Made by a program: the position numbers and the translations under genes
The notes under the pieces: model-generated
The model's input: only the letters and a program-made list of their open reading frames with translations
What the model was told of the DNA's origin: nothing
The model's database searches: none
Assembly (NCBI RefSeq): GCF_035982055.1
Contig: NZ_CP108427.1
Location: 992,001-1,056,000, forward strand
DNA: 64,000 nucleotides
From: Streptomyces sp. NBC_01288
GTDB taxonomy: Bacteria; Actinomycetota; Actinomycetes; Streptomycetales; Streptomycetaceae
Reading direction: 5' to 3'
In this document: piece after piece, positions 45,043 through 54,068 of the stretch
Layout of the letters: each line of letters starts with the position of its first letter
How positions within the stretch are numbered: position 1 is the stretch's first letter

Positions 45043-45869
45043 ACGCGGGTGGCGGTGCCTTCGAGGACCTCGGCGCGTTCGGCCGCACTGAGATCGTCGG
45101 TCAACTCGCCTGCCGCTTCCGCGACTTCGCCGTACGTCGCCGCCAGCGTGCAGACCGGCCAGTCCGAGCCGAACATCAGGCGGCCCGGGCCGAAGGCGTC
45201 GAGCGCGGTGTCCGCGTACGGGTGGAGGTCCTCCGTGCTCCAGGTCTTCCAGTCGGCCTCCGTGACCAGGCCGGACAGTTTGCAGTACGCGTTGGGGAGT
45301 GCGGCGAGGGAGCGGAGGGAGGCCGTCCAGGGTTCCAGCTGTCCCGAGGCGATGGGCGGCTTGCCCAAGTGGTCGAGGACGAAGGCGAGTTGGGGCAGGG
45401 AGGCGGCCACCTCCACGGCGGCCGGGAACTGGTGGGGCAGGACCAGCAGGTCGTAGACGAGTCCCGCGTCGGCGACGGCGGTGAGGCCTCGGCGGACGTC
45501 CGGGCGCAGCAGCCAGTTCGGGTCGGGCTCGCCCTGTACCTGGTGGCGGATGCCCTTGAGGCAGTGGCCGCCGGGGAGTTCGCGCAGGCGGGCCAGTTCG
45601 TCGGTGATGTCGGGGCGGGTGAGGTCGGTCCAGCCGACGACTCCGGCGATCAGGTCGTGCGCGTCGGCGAGGGCGAGGAACTCCGGGGTCTCCTCGGCGA
45701 CGGTGATCGTCTGGACGAGGACGGTCCGGTCGACGCCGGCCGCCCGCGCCTCGGGTTCGAGGTCGGTGACGGTGAAGTCGCGGCGCAGGGGCTGGAGTTC
45801 AGGGCCGGTGATCCAGTCCTGGTCGCGGACCGAGAGGTCCCAGACGTGGTGGTGGGCGTCGACGGTCAT
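45030..45869 (-). CDS. Amidohydrolase, probable L-fuconolactonase
   Basis: A 279-residue amidohydrolase-2 family (TIM-barrel) protein: metal/active motif VDAHHHVWDLS at the N terminus, LKGIRHQVQGEPDPNWLL, LDHLGKPPI and FGSDWPVC. Its closest known relatives open L-fucono-1,5-lactone (COG3618), and its place in a fucose operon supports this: it should convert L-fuconolactone to L-fuconate. It is the last gene of the operon; its ATG overlaps the mutarotase stop by 4 bp. The gene's 3' end overlaps the convergent LMF gene, leaving no room for a terminator. Confidence 0.85.
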   Translation of the reverse strand: MTVDAHHHVWDLSVRDQDWITGPELQPLRRDFTVTDLEPEARAAGVDRTVLVQTITVAEETPEFLALADAHDLIAGVVGWTDLTRPDITDELARLRELPGGHCLKGIRHQVQGEPDPNWLLRPDVRRGLTAVADAGLVYDLLVLPHQFPAAVEVAASLPQLAFVLDHLGKPPIASGQLEPWTASLRSLAALPNAYCKLSGLVTEADWKTWSTEDLHPYADTALDAFGPGRLMFGSDWPVCTLAATYGEVAEAAGELTDDLSAAERAEVLEGTATRVYGL

Positions 45870-46180
45870 GGCAGCTCCCATACGACGGGCAGGCCGGCGT
45901 CGGTGCCCTCGCCGGAGTAGTCGTGCACCACGGTGAGGAGCTGCGCCATGCGGGCCTGCCAGGCCACGTTCACCGGGAGCTGGTCCAACTCGGCGAGCAG
46001 GCGGGCGTAGTCGTCGCAGTCCAGGACGTGGAAGAGGTCGGTGCCGCTGCGCCAGATCGTCCAGGAGGTGGCACCGGCGGCGCGGATCGCGGCGGTGAGT
46101 TCCTTGGGGACGTCGTGGTGGGCGTTCTCGTACTCGGCGATGCGGTCGGGGCGGACCTTGGTGTGCAGGGCGACTCTCAT
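45866..46180 (-). CDS. L-rhamnose/L-fucose mutarotase
   Basis: A 104-residue RhaU/FucU-like (DUF718) protein: MRVALHTKVRPDRIAEYENAHHDVPKELTAAI, TSWTIWRSGTDLFHVLDCDDY and W-rich C terminus (VVHDYSGEGTDAGLPVVWEL). Members convert alpha and beta anomers of 6-deoxy-hexoses; the operon suggests L-fucose. It overlaps both neighbours by 4 bp. Confidence 0.88.
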   Translation of the reverse strand: MRVALHTKVRPDRIAEYENAHHDVPKELTAAIRAAGATSWTIWRSGTDLFHVLDCDDYARLLAELDQLPVNVAWQARMAQLLTVVHDYSGEGTDAGLPVVWELP

Positions 46181-47166
46181 GACGGCTCCTGGGTGGGGAC
46201 GGGGGCGTCCGTCGACAGGAGGCCCGTGTCCCGCAGTTCCTGCCAGAACGCGGCGGGCACGGGGAGGGCGAACTGCTCCGCGCAGTCCCGTACTTCGGCC
46301 TCCGAGCGGGCGCCGACCAGGACACTGGCCACGGCCGGGTGAGCCGCGCAGAAGGCCAGGGCGGCGGCTCGCAGAGTGATGCCGTGACGCTCGGCCACGT
46401 CCTTCATGCGCAGGGCGCGGTCCAGCAACTCCGCCGGTGCCTGGGCGTAGTTGTACGTCGCGTCCGGCTTCGGGTCCGCCAGCAGACCGGAGTTGAAGGC
46501 CCCGCCGACGACCACCGACTTGCCGCGTGCGACGGCGGCCGGGAGCAGTTCGGCGAGGGCGCTCTGGTCGAGCAGGGTGTAGCGGCCCGCGCACAGCACC
46601 ACGTCCATGTCCGTGTCCTGGACGAACCGGGTGAGCATCTCGGCCTGGTTCATGCCCGCGCCGATCGCGCCGACGACGCCCTCCGCGCGGAGCTTCTCCA
46701 GGGCCGGATAGCCCTCGCGGAAGGCCTGTTCGGCGTGGTCGTCGGGGTCGTGGAGGTAGACGATGTCGACGCGGTCGAGGCCGAGCCGTTCCAGGCTGGC
46801 GTCCAGGGTGCGGCGTACCCCATCCGCGCTGAAGTCCCATACGCGGCGCTGGGTGGCGGGCACGGCGAAGCCGTTGGCGAGGTCGTCGCCGGTCGCCGTC
46901 TCCACGGGTTCCAGGCGCCGTCCGACCTTGGTGGAGATCGCGTACGACGAGCGCGGGTACTCGCGCAGGGCCGCACCCAGGCGCCGCTCGGAGAGCCCGA
47001 GGCCGTAGTGCGGTGCGGTGTCGAAGTAGCGAATGCCCTGCTGCCAGGCCGTGTTGACGGCCCGGTGTGCCTGGTCGTCGCTCACCTCGGTGTACAGGTT
47101 GGCGATCGCCGCGCCGCCGAAGCCCAGCCCGCTGACCTCGACCCCGCTCTCCCCGAGGGCGCTCAC
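46177..47166 (-). CDS. Aldo/keto reductase, probable L-fucose dehydrogenase
   Basis: A 329-residue AKR: GFGGAAIANLYTEVSDDQAH, catalytic Asp and Tyr in YFDTAPHYGLGLSE, conserved Lys in STKVGR, and HDPDDH. The family (COG0667) includes D-threo-aldose 1-dehydrogenases, which oxidise L-fucose at C1 to the lactone; the neighbourhood supports this rather than a reductive role. Its GTG at 47166 overlaps the SDR stop as GTGA, and its stop overlaps the mutarotase start. Confidence 0.85.
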   Translation of the reverse strand: MSALGESGVEVSGLGFGGAAIANLYTEVSDDQAHRAVNTAWQQGIRYFDTAPHYGLGLSERRLGAALREYPRSSYAISTKVGRRLEPVETATGDDLANGFAVPATQRRVWDFSADGVRRTLDASLERLGLDRVDIVYLHDPDDHAEQAFREGYPALEKLRAEGVVGAIGAGMNQAEMLTRFVQDTDMDVVLCAGRYTLLDQSALAELLPAAVARGKSVVVGGAFNSGLLADPKPDATYNYAQAPAELLDRALRMKDVAERHGITLRAAALAFCAAHPAVASVLVGARSEAEVRDCAEQFALPVPAAFWQELRDTGLLSTDAPVPTQEPS

Positions 47167-47918
47167 TGGCCCACCGGCCTCAGCCGCAGGCCCTGCATGC
47201 CACCGTCCACGGCGAGCGACGTGCCGGTGGTGGCGCCGGACAGCGGGCTCGCCAAGTAGGCGATGGCGCCCGCGACTTCGGCCGCCGAGACAAGGCGTCC
47301 CGAGGGCTGGCGGGCGGCCAGGGCGGCGCGTTCGGCGGCCGGGTCGGATGCCGAGTCGAGGAGCCGGCCGACCCAAGGGGTGTCCGCCGTACCGGGGTTG
47401 ACGCAGTTGACGCGGACGCCCTCGCGGAGGTGGTCGGCGGCCATGGCGAGGGTGAGGGAGTACACGGCGCCCTTGGTCGCGCTGTACAGCGCGCGCTGCG
47501 GGAGACCCGCCGTGGCCGCGATGGAGCAGGTGTTGACGATCGCCGCGTGGGACGACTCGCGCAGATGCGGGAGCGCGGCCCGGGCGACGCGGACCATGCC
47601 GATGACGTTCACGTTGAGGACGCGGTGCCATTCCTCGTCGTCGTTGTCCTCGACGGTGCCCTGCGCGCCGATGCCCGCGTTGTTGACCACCACGTCGAGT
47701 CCGCCGAGGTCGGCGACGGCGGCGGCCACGGCCTGGCGTACGGAGGCGTCGTCGGTGACGTCGGCGCGGTAGCCGAGCAGCGGCTTCTCGACGCTGCTCG
47801 GGTCCAGGTCGAGCACGGCGACCAACGCGCCGCGTTCGGCGAGGAGTTCGGCGGTGGCCCGGCCGATGCCGGAGGCGCCTCCGGTGACCAGGGCCTTGAG
47901 GCCCTCGAAGTCGGTCAT
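47163..47918 (-). CDS. SDR, probable 2-keto-3-deoxy-L-fuconate dehydrogenase
   Basis: A 251-residue classical [40 protein letters not shown], catalytic Ser in [10 protein letters not shown] and YSATK, with a C-terminal [13 protein letters not shown]. In the non-phosphorylative L-fucose route this enzyme oxidises 2-keto-3-deoxy-L-fuconate to the 2,4-diketo acid. Its position between the dehydratase and the AKR fits. Alternatively it could be the first-step L-fucose dehydrogenase and the AKR another step. Overlaps its neighbours by 4 bp on both sides. Confidence 0.82.
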   Translation of the reverse strand: MTDFEGLKALVTGGASGIGRATAELLAERGALVAVLDLDPSSVEKPLLGYRADVTDDASVRQAVAAAVADLGGLDVVVNNAGIGAQGTVEDNDDEEWHRVLNVNVIGMVRVARAALPHLRESSHAAIVNTCSIAATAGLPQRALYSATKGAVYSLTLAMAADHLREGVRVNCVNPGTADTPWVGRLLDSASDPAAERAALAARQPSGRLVSAAEVAGAIAYLASPLSGATTGTSLAVDGGMQGLRLRPVGQ

Positions 47919-49255
47919 GCCGCGTGTCCCTTCTGGCGGTCGAGGTCGGCGGCCCAGAAGGTGCCGCCGGGGAACGTGTAGCGCGCGATGGACTCGGGCC
48001 GCATGGTGGCCGAGAACCCGGGTGCGGTGGGTGCCATGTAATGACCTTCGCGGATCACCACCGGATCGAGGAAGTGGTCGTGCAGATGATCGACGTACTC
48101 GATGACGCGGTCGTCGGTGGTCCCGGAGACGGCGAGGTAGTCGAACATCGAGAGATGCTGGACGAGTTCGCACAGTCCGACGCCGCCCGCGTGCGGGCAG
48201 ACGGGGATGCCGAACTTGGCGGCGAGCAGCAGGATCGCGAGGTTCTCGTTGACGCCGCCGACGCGGGCCGCGTCTATCTGGAGGATGTCGAGGGCGCCGG
48301 CCTGGAGCAACTGCTTGAAGACGATGCGGTTCTGGACGTGTTCGCCGGTGGCGACCTTGACCGGGGCGACGGCGGCGCGGATCGTGGCGTGGCCCAACAC
48401 GTCGTCGGGGCTGGTGGGTTCCTCGATCCAGTACGGGTCGAACTCGGCGAGGGCCTTGGTCCAGCGGATCGCCTCGGCCACGTCCCAGCGCTGGTTGGCG
48501 TCGATCGCCATCCGGATGTCGGGGCCGACCACCGAACGGGCCACCCGGCAACGGCGGATGTCGTCGTCGAGGTCCGCGCCGACCTTCAGCTTGATCTGCC
48601 GGAAGCCGTCGGCGACGGCCTGCACCGCGAGCCGGGTGAGCTTCTCGTCGTCGTAGCCGAGCCAGCCGGGGGAGGTGGTGTAGGCGGGGAAGCCGCGGTC
48701 CAACAGGGTGTTCCTACGGCCTTCCGCGCCCGCTTTCCCGCGGCGCAGGATGTCGAGGGCCTCGGCCGGGGTGAGCGCGTCGGTGATGTACCTGAAGTCG
48801 ATCTGACTGACTAGCCATTCGGGGTCGGCGTCGGCGAGGAGCTGCCACAGCGGCTTGCCCGCGCGCTTGGCCGTGAGGTCCCAGGCCGCGTTGACCACGG
48901 CGCCGATCGCCATATGCATCACGCCCTTCTCGGGCCCCAGCCAGCGGAGTTGACTGTCGCCGATCAGCTCGCGGTTCAACGACCCGGGATCCGCGCAGAG
49001 TTGGTCCACGGACAGGCCGATCACATGGTCCCGCAGCGCGTCGATCGCGGCGACCTGGACATCGTTGCCCCGCCCGATGGTGAAGGAGAACCCGTGCCCC
49101 TCGTGCCCGTCGGCCGCGTCGGTGCGCAGCACGACGTACGCGGCCGAGTAGTCGGGGTCCGGGTTCATCGCGTCGGAGCCGTCGAGCTCGCGCGAGGTGG
49201 GGAAACGGATGTCGTAGGTGTCGACCGCGATGACGCGGGCGGGGGTCGGGGACAC
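47915..49255 (-). CDS. fucD: L-fuconate dehydratase (enolase superfamily)
   Basis: A 446-residue enolase-superfamily dehydratase. The length and N-terminal [28 protein letters not shown] are typical of L-fuconate dehydratase. The barrel has the KxK pair (IKLKVG), metal ligands in [11 protein letters not shown] and [10 protein letters not shown], the ATGEHVQNR loop and His in [11 protein letters not shown]. It removes water from L-fuconate to give 2-keto-3-deoxy-L-fuconate. The GTG at 49255 is used. It follows the permease gene by 60 bp and is the first catabolic gene of the operon. Confidence 0.92.
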   Translation of the reverse strand: MSPTPARVIAVDTYDIRFPTSRELDGSDAMNPDPDYSAAYVVLRTDAADGHEGHGFSFTIGRGNDVQVAAIDALRDHVIGLSVDQLCADPGSLNRELIGDSQLRWLGPEKGVMHMAIGAVVNAAWDLTAKRAGKPLWQLLADADPEWLVSQIDFRYITDALTPAEALDILRRGKAGAEGRRNTLLDRGFPAYTTSPGWLGYDDEKLTRLAVQAVADGFRQIKLKVGADLDDDIRRCRVARSVVGPDIRMAIDANQRWDVAEAIRWTKALAEFDPYWIEEPTSPDDVLGHATIRAAVAPVKVATGEHVQNRIVFKQLLQAGALDILQIDAARVGGVNENLAILLLAAKFGIPVCPHAGGVGLCELVQHLSMFDYLAVSGTTDDRVIEYVDHLHDHFLDPVVIREGHYMAPTAPGFSATMRPESIARYTFPGGTFWAADLDRQKGHAA

Positions 49256-49315
49256 GGAGGGCCTTTCGGTCGGGAACAGGGATCCGGTGCCGTGCGGGTG
49301 CCGGAGGCCGGTGGG

Positions 49316-50344
49316 TCAGTCCTGGGCGCGGCCGGTCGTCACGCGGGCGATCATGAGGGCGACCAGGATGATCCCGCCGTAGATGGCCTGGATCCAGAAG
49401 GACGGGACCTGGGCGAGGGTGAGGAGGTTCTGGACAACTCCAAGCAGGAGTACGCCTGTTAGAGCACCGAACATGGTGCCCTTGCCGCCGTCGAGGCTGA
49501 TGCCGCCGATGACCGCGGCGGCCATCACGGTGAAGATCATGTTGTTGCCCTGGTTGGCGCTGATCGCGCCGACGTAGCCGGTCTGCATGATCCCGCCGAC
49601 CGAGGCGAGCACGCCGGCGACGACGGACACCCCGAGGAGCATCCGGTCGACGCGGATGCCTGCCGCGCGGGCCGCCTCCTGGTTGCCGCCGATCGCGTAC
49701 AGGGCGCGGCCGACGCGGTGGTACTTGAGCACGAACCCGGCGATCGCGAAGCAGATGGCCGCCAGCCACACCGACATCGGGACGTTCAGGAAGGTACTGG
49801 TGGCCAGGGTGAAGAAGGAGTCGGGCATCCCGAACAGCGTCTTGCCCTTGGTGGCGCCGACCAGCAGACCGCGCAGCACGATCAGCATGGCGAGGGTGAC
49901 GATGAAGGCGTTGAGCTTGAACTTCACCACGAGGATGCCGTTGAACGCGCCGATGATCCCACCGACCACGAGGATCGCGACGAGGGCGAGCGGGGCCGAC
50001 CATTCCGTGCCCCAGCCGGACTCGGCGGTCGGCAGCACCAGCAGGGCGCCGATGGCGGGCGCGATGCCGACCACCGACTCCAGCGACAGGTCGATCTTGC
50101 CGGTGATGAGGATCAGCGACTCGGCGAGGACGACCATCGCGAGCGCGGCGGAGGCGCCCAGGATGGAGATCAGGTTCCGCTCGGTGAGGAACGAGTCGTT
50201 GACGATCGCGCCGAGCACCAGGAGCACCAACAGGGCCGGTACGAGGGCGAGTTCACGGGCCCTGCGGAGCAGGACCGTCCGGGCCGAGCCCGCCCCGGTG
50301 GCGCGTGGGGCGGCGAGCGGCGGGGCCGCCTTGGTGTCAGCCAT
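49316..50344 (-). CDS. Sugar ABC transporter permease (ribose type)
   Basis: A 342-residue polytopic protein of the RbsC/AraH family: about nine helices beginning LALVPALLVLLVLGAIVNDSFLT, the conserved GIDLSLESVVG-type loop (LITGKIDLSLESVV), GAFNGILVVKFKLNAFIVTLAMLIVLRGL and IGGNQEAARAAGI as the NBD coupling region. It makes the homodimeric channel of a CUT2 importer. It overlaps the ATP-binding gene by 8 bp. Substrate is probably L-fucose by context. Confidence 0.92.
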   Translation of the reverse strand: MADTKAAPPLAAPRATGAGSARTVLLRRARELALVPALLVLLVLGAIVNDSFLTERNLISILGASAALAMVVLAESLILITGKIDLSLESVVGIAPAIGALLVLPTAESGWGTEWSAPLALVAILVVGGIIGAFNGILVVKFKLNAFIVTLAMLIVLRGLLVGATKGKTLFGMPDSFFTLATSTFLNVPMSVWLAAICFAIAGFVLKYHRVGRALYAIGGNQEAARAAGIRVDRMLLGVSVVAGVLASVGGIMQTGYVGAISANQGNNMIFTVMAAAVIGGISLDGGKGTMFGALTGVLLLGVVQNLLTLAQVPSFWIQAIYGGIILVALMIARVTTGRAQD

Positions 50345-51842
50345 GGTCCACTCCTTCGATGGAGGCGATCAGCTCGTGGTCGCGCCAGCCCGCCGGGTGC
50401 TCGGCGACGACGCGGCCGTGGAAGAGGACGAGGACGCGGTCGCAGCGCCGCAGGTCGTCGAGTTCGTCGGAGACGACGAGCACGGCGGTGCCGTCGTCGC
50501 GGGCGCTGTCCATGCGGGCCAGCAGTGACTCCTTGGACTTCACGTCGACGCCCGCGGTGGGGTTGATGAGGACCAGCAGCCTGGGGTCGGAGGCGAGCGC
50601 GCGGGCCATGACGACCTTCTGCGCGTTGCCGCCGGACAGGTCGGAGACGGGCTGTTCGGGGCCCTCGGTGTGGATGTCGAGCCGGTCGATCAGCTCGGTG
50701 GCGAACGCGCGCTTGCGCTCGGTGCCGACGAACCCGAAGCGGCCGAGCCGGTCCAGGACCGTCATGGTGGCGTTGTCCCCGATGGACATGCCGAAGACCA
50801 GCCCCTGCCCGTGCCGGTCGCGCGGCACACATCCGACACCGGCCTTCAGGGCGGCCGGCACATCCCCGAACGGCAGCTGCTCGCCGTCGAGTTGAGCGGT
50901 ACCACCCGTGGGTGTGTACAACCCGGTGAAGGACTCGGCCAGTTCGACCTTGCCGCTGCCGCTCGATCCGGCGAGTCCGACGACTTCACCCCGGCGGACG
51001 GTGAGGTCGACGTCCTCGTACGACTCGGAGGTGAGCCCGCGCGCGTCGAGGAGGACGGGCGCTTCGGTGTCCAACTCCCTGAGCTGGACCTCCAGTTCGG
51101 CGATCGACTCCCCCGCCATCGCCTCCACCAGGGCCCGGCGCGGAAGGTCGGCGACGGGTGCGGTCGTGATCCAGCGGGCGTCGCGCAGCACCGTGACGGT
51201 CTGGCACACCTCGTACACCTCCTGGAGGTGGTGCGAGATGAACAGGAAGGTGACGCCCGACTCCTGGAGCGCCCGCATGCGCGTGAAGAGGCGCTCGATC
51301 TCCCGGTTGTCGAGCTGTGCGGTCGGCTCGTCCAGGACGATGAACCGGGCGCCGAAGCTCAACGCCCGTGCGATCTCCACCATTTGGCGGTCCTCGACCT
51401 TGAGGTCGGCCGTGCGCGCCTCGGGGTCGACGTGCACGTCCCACGTGTCGAGGAGTTCGGCGGCCTCGGTGCGGAGCCGGCGCCAGCTGATGATGCCGCC
51501 CCGGGACTGCGGCTGCCGGTTGATGAAGAGGTTCTCGGCGACCGTCAACTCGGGTACCACGGTTGGCTTTTGATAGACGCAGGCCACCTTGGCACGCCAG
51601 GCGTCGCGGTCGGTGAGCGGGGGCGCGGGCTCGCCGTCGAAGCGGACCGTGCCCTCGTCGGGGGCCTGGAGTCCGGTGAGGACGGTGACGAGGGTGGACT
51701 TGCCGGCGCCGTTGCGGCCGACGAGGGCGTGGGACTCGCCGGGCAGTACGGTCAGTCGACCGTCGGCGAGGGCGACGGTGGGGCCGTAGCGCTTGACGAT
51801 TCCCGTCGCCTCCACCAGCGGAGTGGTCAGTGGGCTGCTCAT
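50337..51842 (-). CDS. Sugar ABC transporter ATP-binding protein (ribose type, two NBDs)
   Basis: A 501-residue tandem ATPase like RbsA. NBD1 has Walker A GRNGAGKST (about 43-51), signature VEDRQMVEIARAL and Walker B FIVLDEPTA. NBD2 has a degenerate Walker A GSSGSGKVE and signature LSGGNAQKVVMARAL with LLVLINPTAGVD, Asn for the expected Asp/Glu, so ATP hydrolysis is probably carried by NBD1, as is usual in this family. ATG 51842 overlaps the binding-protein stop by 4 bp (ATGA). Confidence 0.93.
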   Translation of the reverse strand: MSSPLTTPLVEATGIVKRYGPTVALADGRLTVLPGESHALVGRNGAGKSTLVTVLTGLQAPDEGTVRFDGEPAPPLTDRDAWRAKVACVYQKPTVVPELTVAENLFINRQPQSRGGIISWRRLRTEAAELLDTWDVHVDPEARTADLKVEDRQMVEIARALSFGARFIVLDEPTAQLDNREIERLFTRMRALQESGVTFLFISHHLQEVYEVCQTVTVLRDARWITTAPVADLPRRALVEAMAGESIAELEVQLRELDTEAPVLLDARGLTSESYEDVDLTVRRGEVVGLAGSSGSGKVELAESFTGLYTPTGGTAQLDGEQLPFGDVPAALKAGVGCVPRDRHGQGLVFGMSIGDNATMTVLDRLGRFGFVGTERKRAFATELIDRLDIHTEGPEQPVSDLSGGNAQKVVMARALASDPRLLVLINPTAGVDVKSKESLLARMDSARDDGTAVLVVSDELDDLRRCDRVLVLFHGRVVAEHPAGWRDHELIASIEGVDHG

Positions 51843-52924
51843 TTGACCGTGTTGCCCCAGAGCTTGGGGTCGTCGACGTTGTCCTTGGTGACCAGGGGCG
51901 CGGGGAGCTGGTCCTCCAGGATGCCGCTGGGCAGCTTGACGATCGTGGAGTCGTGGTCGGTGGGGCCGGGCTTGAAGGTCTTCCCCGCCATCGCGGCCTT
52001 GATGTAGTACATGCCGTACTTGGCGTAGGCGTCGGCCGGTTGGGACACGGTGGCGTCGATCTCGCCCTTGCGGATCGCGTCGAACTCCTGCGGGATGCCG
52101 TCGTTCGAGACGATCGTGATGTGCCCGGCCGTGCCCGCCTTCTTCAACAGGCCCTTCGACTTGAGGGTTTGGAGGGTGGGCGCGAGGTAGACGCCGCCCG
52201 CCTGCATGTAGATGCCCTTGATGTCGGGGTTGGCGTTGAGGAGCGTGTCGAGCTTGGAGGCGGCCGTGTCGGACTCCCACTTGGCGGGGATCTCCAGGAC
52301 CTTGAGCTTCGGGTACTTCTTCTTGACGCAGGCCCTGAACGCCTCTGACCTGTCACGGCCGTTGACGGACGCCAGATCGCCCATGATCTGCACGACCTTG
52401 CCGCTGGTGATGTGTGCCCCGAGGTACTCGCATGCCTTCTCGCCGTACGCGACGTTGTCGGCGCGCACGACCATCGCGACCTTGCCCTTGTCGGGCGCCA
52501 CGTCGACGGCGACGACCGGCACGCCCTTGCGCTCGGCCTGGTCGAGGCCGGCTTCGATGGCGGCACTGTCCAGCGGGGCGACGACCAGGCCCTTGACGCC
52601 CTGGTTCAGCTCGTTGTTGATGTCGGTGATCTGCTGCGAGGGGTCGCTGTTGGAGTTGACCGTCTTCAGTGCCTGGACACCTTCGGACTTCGCCATCTTC
52701 GGCACGTAGTCGTTGTACGACTGCCAGAACGGCGAGGTCAGCAGGGGCAGGATCACCCCGACCTTGCCCGTGCCGCCCCCGCCGGAGCTGGACGCGCCGG
52801 TGTCCTTGGTGCTGCCGCACGCCGTGAGCGCGAGGGTGCCGCACGCGGCCGCCGCCGTCGCACGCACCGCCCACGCGGTCAGTCGTCTGCCTTGCCGTCC
52901 GTTCCGCACTGTCCTGCCGGCCAT
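51839..52924 (-). CDS. Sugar ABC transporter substrate-binding lipoprotein (CUT2)
   Basis: A 361-residue lipoprotein: signal with lipobox LTAC near residue 34, Gly/Ser linker, then a type I periplasmic-binding fold (VGVILPLLTSPFWQSYNDYVPKMAKSEG, VNSNSDPSQQITDINNELNQGVKGLVVAPLDSAAI, VSNDGIPQEFDAIRKGEIDATVSQ). It captures a sugar for the permease encoded below. First gene of the fucose operon; its promoter carries a FadR-type operator. Confidence 0.93.
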   Translation of the reverse strand: MAGRTVRNGRQGRRLTAWAVRATAAAACGTLALTACGSTKDTGASSSGGGGTGKVGVILPLLTSPFWQSYNDYVPKMAKSEGVQALKTVNSNSDPSQQITDINNELNQGVKGLVVAPLDSAAIEAGLDQAERKGVPVVAVDVAPDKGKVAMVVRADNVAYGEKACEYLGAHITSGKVVQIMGDLASVNGRDRSEAFRACVKKKYPKLKVLEIPAKWESDTAASKLDTLLNANPDIKGIYMQAGGVYLAPTLQTLKSKGLLKKAGTAGHITIVSNDGIPQEFDAIRKGEIDATVSQPADAYAKYGMYYIKAAMAGKTFKPGPTDHDSTIVKLPSGILEDQLPAPLVTKDNVDDPKLWGNTVK

Positions 52925-52966
52925 CTGTCGGGCTCCTCATCGAGCGGGTTCGAGCAGTTGCCGGAA

Positions 52967-52994
52967 TATTTATCAGACCACTTCGGGGCTGCAA
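52967..52994 (-). promoter_or_regulatory. Promoter of the fucose operon with regulator half-site
   Basis: On the minus strand TTGCAG (-35) and TAAATA (-10) are 16 bp apart. Between them lies AGTGGTCTGAT, which repeats the left half of the palindrome next to the regulator gene. Confidence 0.6.
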
Positions 52995-53032
52995 CACCCT
53001 CAGGAGCCAAATTTTCGCGGTTTCGGGCCGTA

Positions 53033-53045
53033 GTGGTCGGACCAC
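53033..53045. promoter_or_regulatory. FadR/GntR-type operator, perfect palindrome
   Basis: GTGGTCGGACCAC is a 13-bp perfect palindrome of the TGGT-N3-ACCA form bound by FadR-subfamily regulators. It lies 43 bp before the regulator GTG, just in front of TAGACT (53055-53060), a likely -10 box. Confidence 0.7.
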
Positions 53046-53087
53046 ATCCGTGACTAGACTGCGCGGACCGGCGACAGGAGGAGTGGC

Positions 53088-53816
53088 GTGGACGAGACCC
53101 TGCCGAGTGGGACGGACCCGGTGGCCGCTCCGCCGAAGGGCACGGTGACGCAGCGCGCCATCGACTCGATCAAGGCGTTGATCGGCGAGGGCCGCCTGGA
53201 GCCGGGCCAGCGGCTGCCCACCGAGCGCGATCTCGCGGCCCAACTGGGCATCTCCCGCAGCTCGATGCGCGAGGCGATCCGCGCGCTCACGGTGCTGGGC
53301 GTGCTGGAGGCGCGGCACGGTTCGGGGATCTACGTCACGCAGCTGGAGGCCGGCGACCTGCTGGAGACCTTCGGTGTCGTCGCCGATCTCTCGCGCGGCC
53401 CAGGTCTGGTGGAACTCCTCGAAGTCCGCCGCATCCTGGAGTCGACGGCGACGGCCCTGGCCGCGGCCCGCATCACCCCGGACCAGCTGGCCGAGGTCGA
53501 GAAACACCTCACGGCGATGAACGCCACCGACGACCCCGAGGAGATCCTCGCCCACGATCTCGCCTTCCACCGCGAGATCGCCGCCGCCGCCGGCAACGAC
53601 ACCATGGCCGCGATCCTGGAGGGCCTCTCGTCCCGCACGTTCCGGGCCCGGGTCTGGCGCGGCTACCAGGAGGAGGGCGCCTTCGCCCGCACCCGCCGCG
53701 AACACGCCGCGATCCACCGCGCGCTGGTCGCCCGCGACCCGGAGGCGGCACGGGCTGCGGCGGCCTCGCACGTGGGTGAGGTCGAGGAGTGGCTGCGGGC
53801 GCAACTCGCCCCCTAG
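53088..53816 (+). CDS. FadR-subfamily GntR regulator of the fucose operon
   Basis: A 242-residue GntR-family regulator: N-terminal winged helix (AIDSIKALIGEGRLEPGQRLPTERDLAAQLGISRSSMREAIRALTVLGVLEARHGSGIYV) and an all-helical FCD ligand domain (LEVRRILESTATALAAARITPDQLAEVEKHL..., HDLAFHREIAAAAGN, HAAIHRALVARDPEAARAAAASHV with metal-binding Asp/His). The gene is divergent from the fucose operon and a matching operator lies in the gap. The GTG at 53088 has AGGAGGAG 6 bases upstream. The effector is probably a fuconate-type acid; FadR-type FCD domains often bind carboxylic acids. Confidence 0.92.
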   Translation: MDETLPSGTDPVAAPPKGTVTQRAIDSIKALIGEGRLEPGQRLPTERDLAAQLGISRSSMREAIRALTVLGVLEARHGSGIYVTQLEAGDLLETFGVVADLSRGPGLVELLEVRRILESTATALAAARITPDQLAEVEKHLTAMNATDDPEEILAHDLAFHREIAAAAGNDTMAAILEGLSSRTFRARVWRGYQEEGAFARTRREHAAIHRALVARDPEAARAAAASHVGEVEEWLRAQLAP

Positions 53817-53934
53817 AAGCAGAGGTTCAGGCGCCCTGGCATCCGGGCTGTGCTGGTCGTCGGCGAACAGCGGACAAGGGCAGCCACTCTGCACTGTGCG
53901 CTCTGTCTCCGCCCGCGCAGGGAGACCCGCCGGA

Positions 53935-53966
53935 GGAGGACTGAGCCCCGAAGGGGCAAGTCCTCC
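53935..53966. terminator. Hairpin in front of dispersed repeat copy 2
   Basis: GGAGGACT pairs with AGTCCTCC, and inside that GCCCC pairs with GGGGC around a GAA loop. It lies 119 bp past the GntR stop, before the repeat, in a convergent gap. Confidence 0.6.
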
Positions 53967-53968
53967 AG

Positions 53969-54040
53969 GCGCGCGGGGCTGCATCGATATGCGGCTCCGC
54001 CGCGCGGGCGCGACCAGCCCCCACGCGCCCGCAGCAAACA
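53969..54040 (+). repeat. Dispersed intergenic repeat, copy 2
   Basis: A second copy of the element at 9030-9100, in the same orientation. The 47-bp core at 53975-54021 has the same outer stem (GGGGCTG/CAGCCCC) and inner hairpin GCGGC-TCC-GCCGC. It lies between convergent genes, as copy 1 does. Confidence 0.75.
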
Positions 54041-54068
54041 ACCGAGAGCATCCGCCCTGACCCACGCC

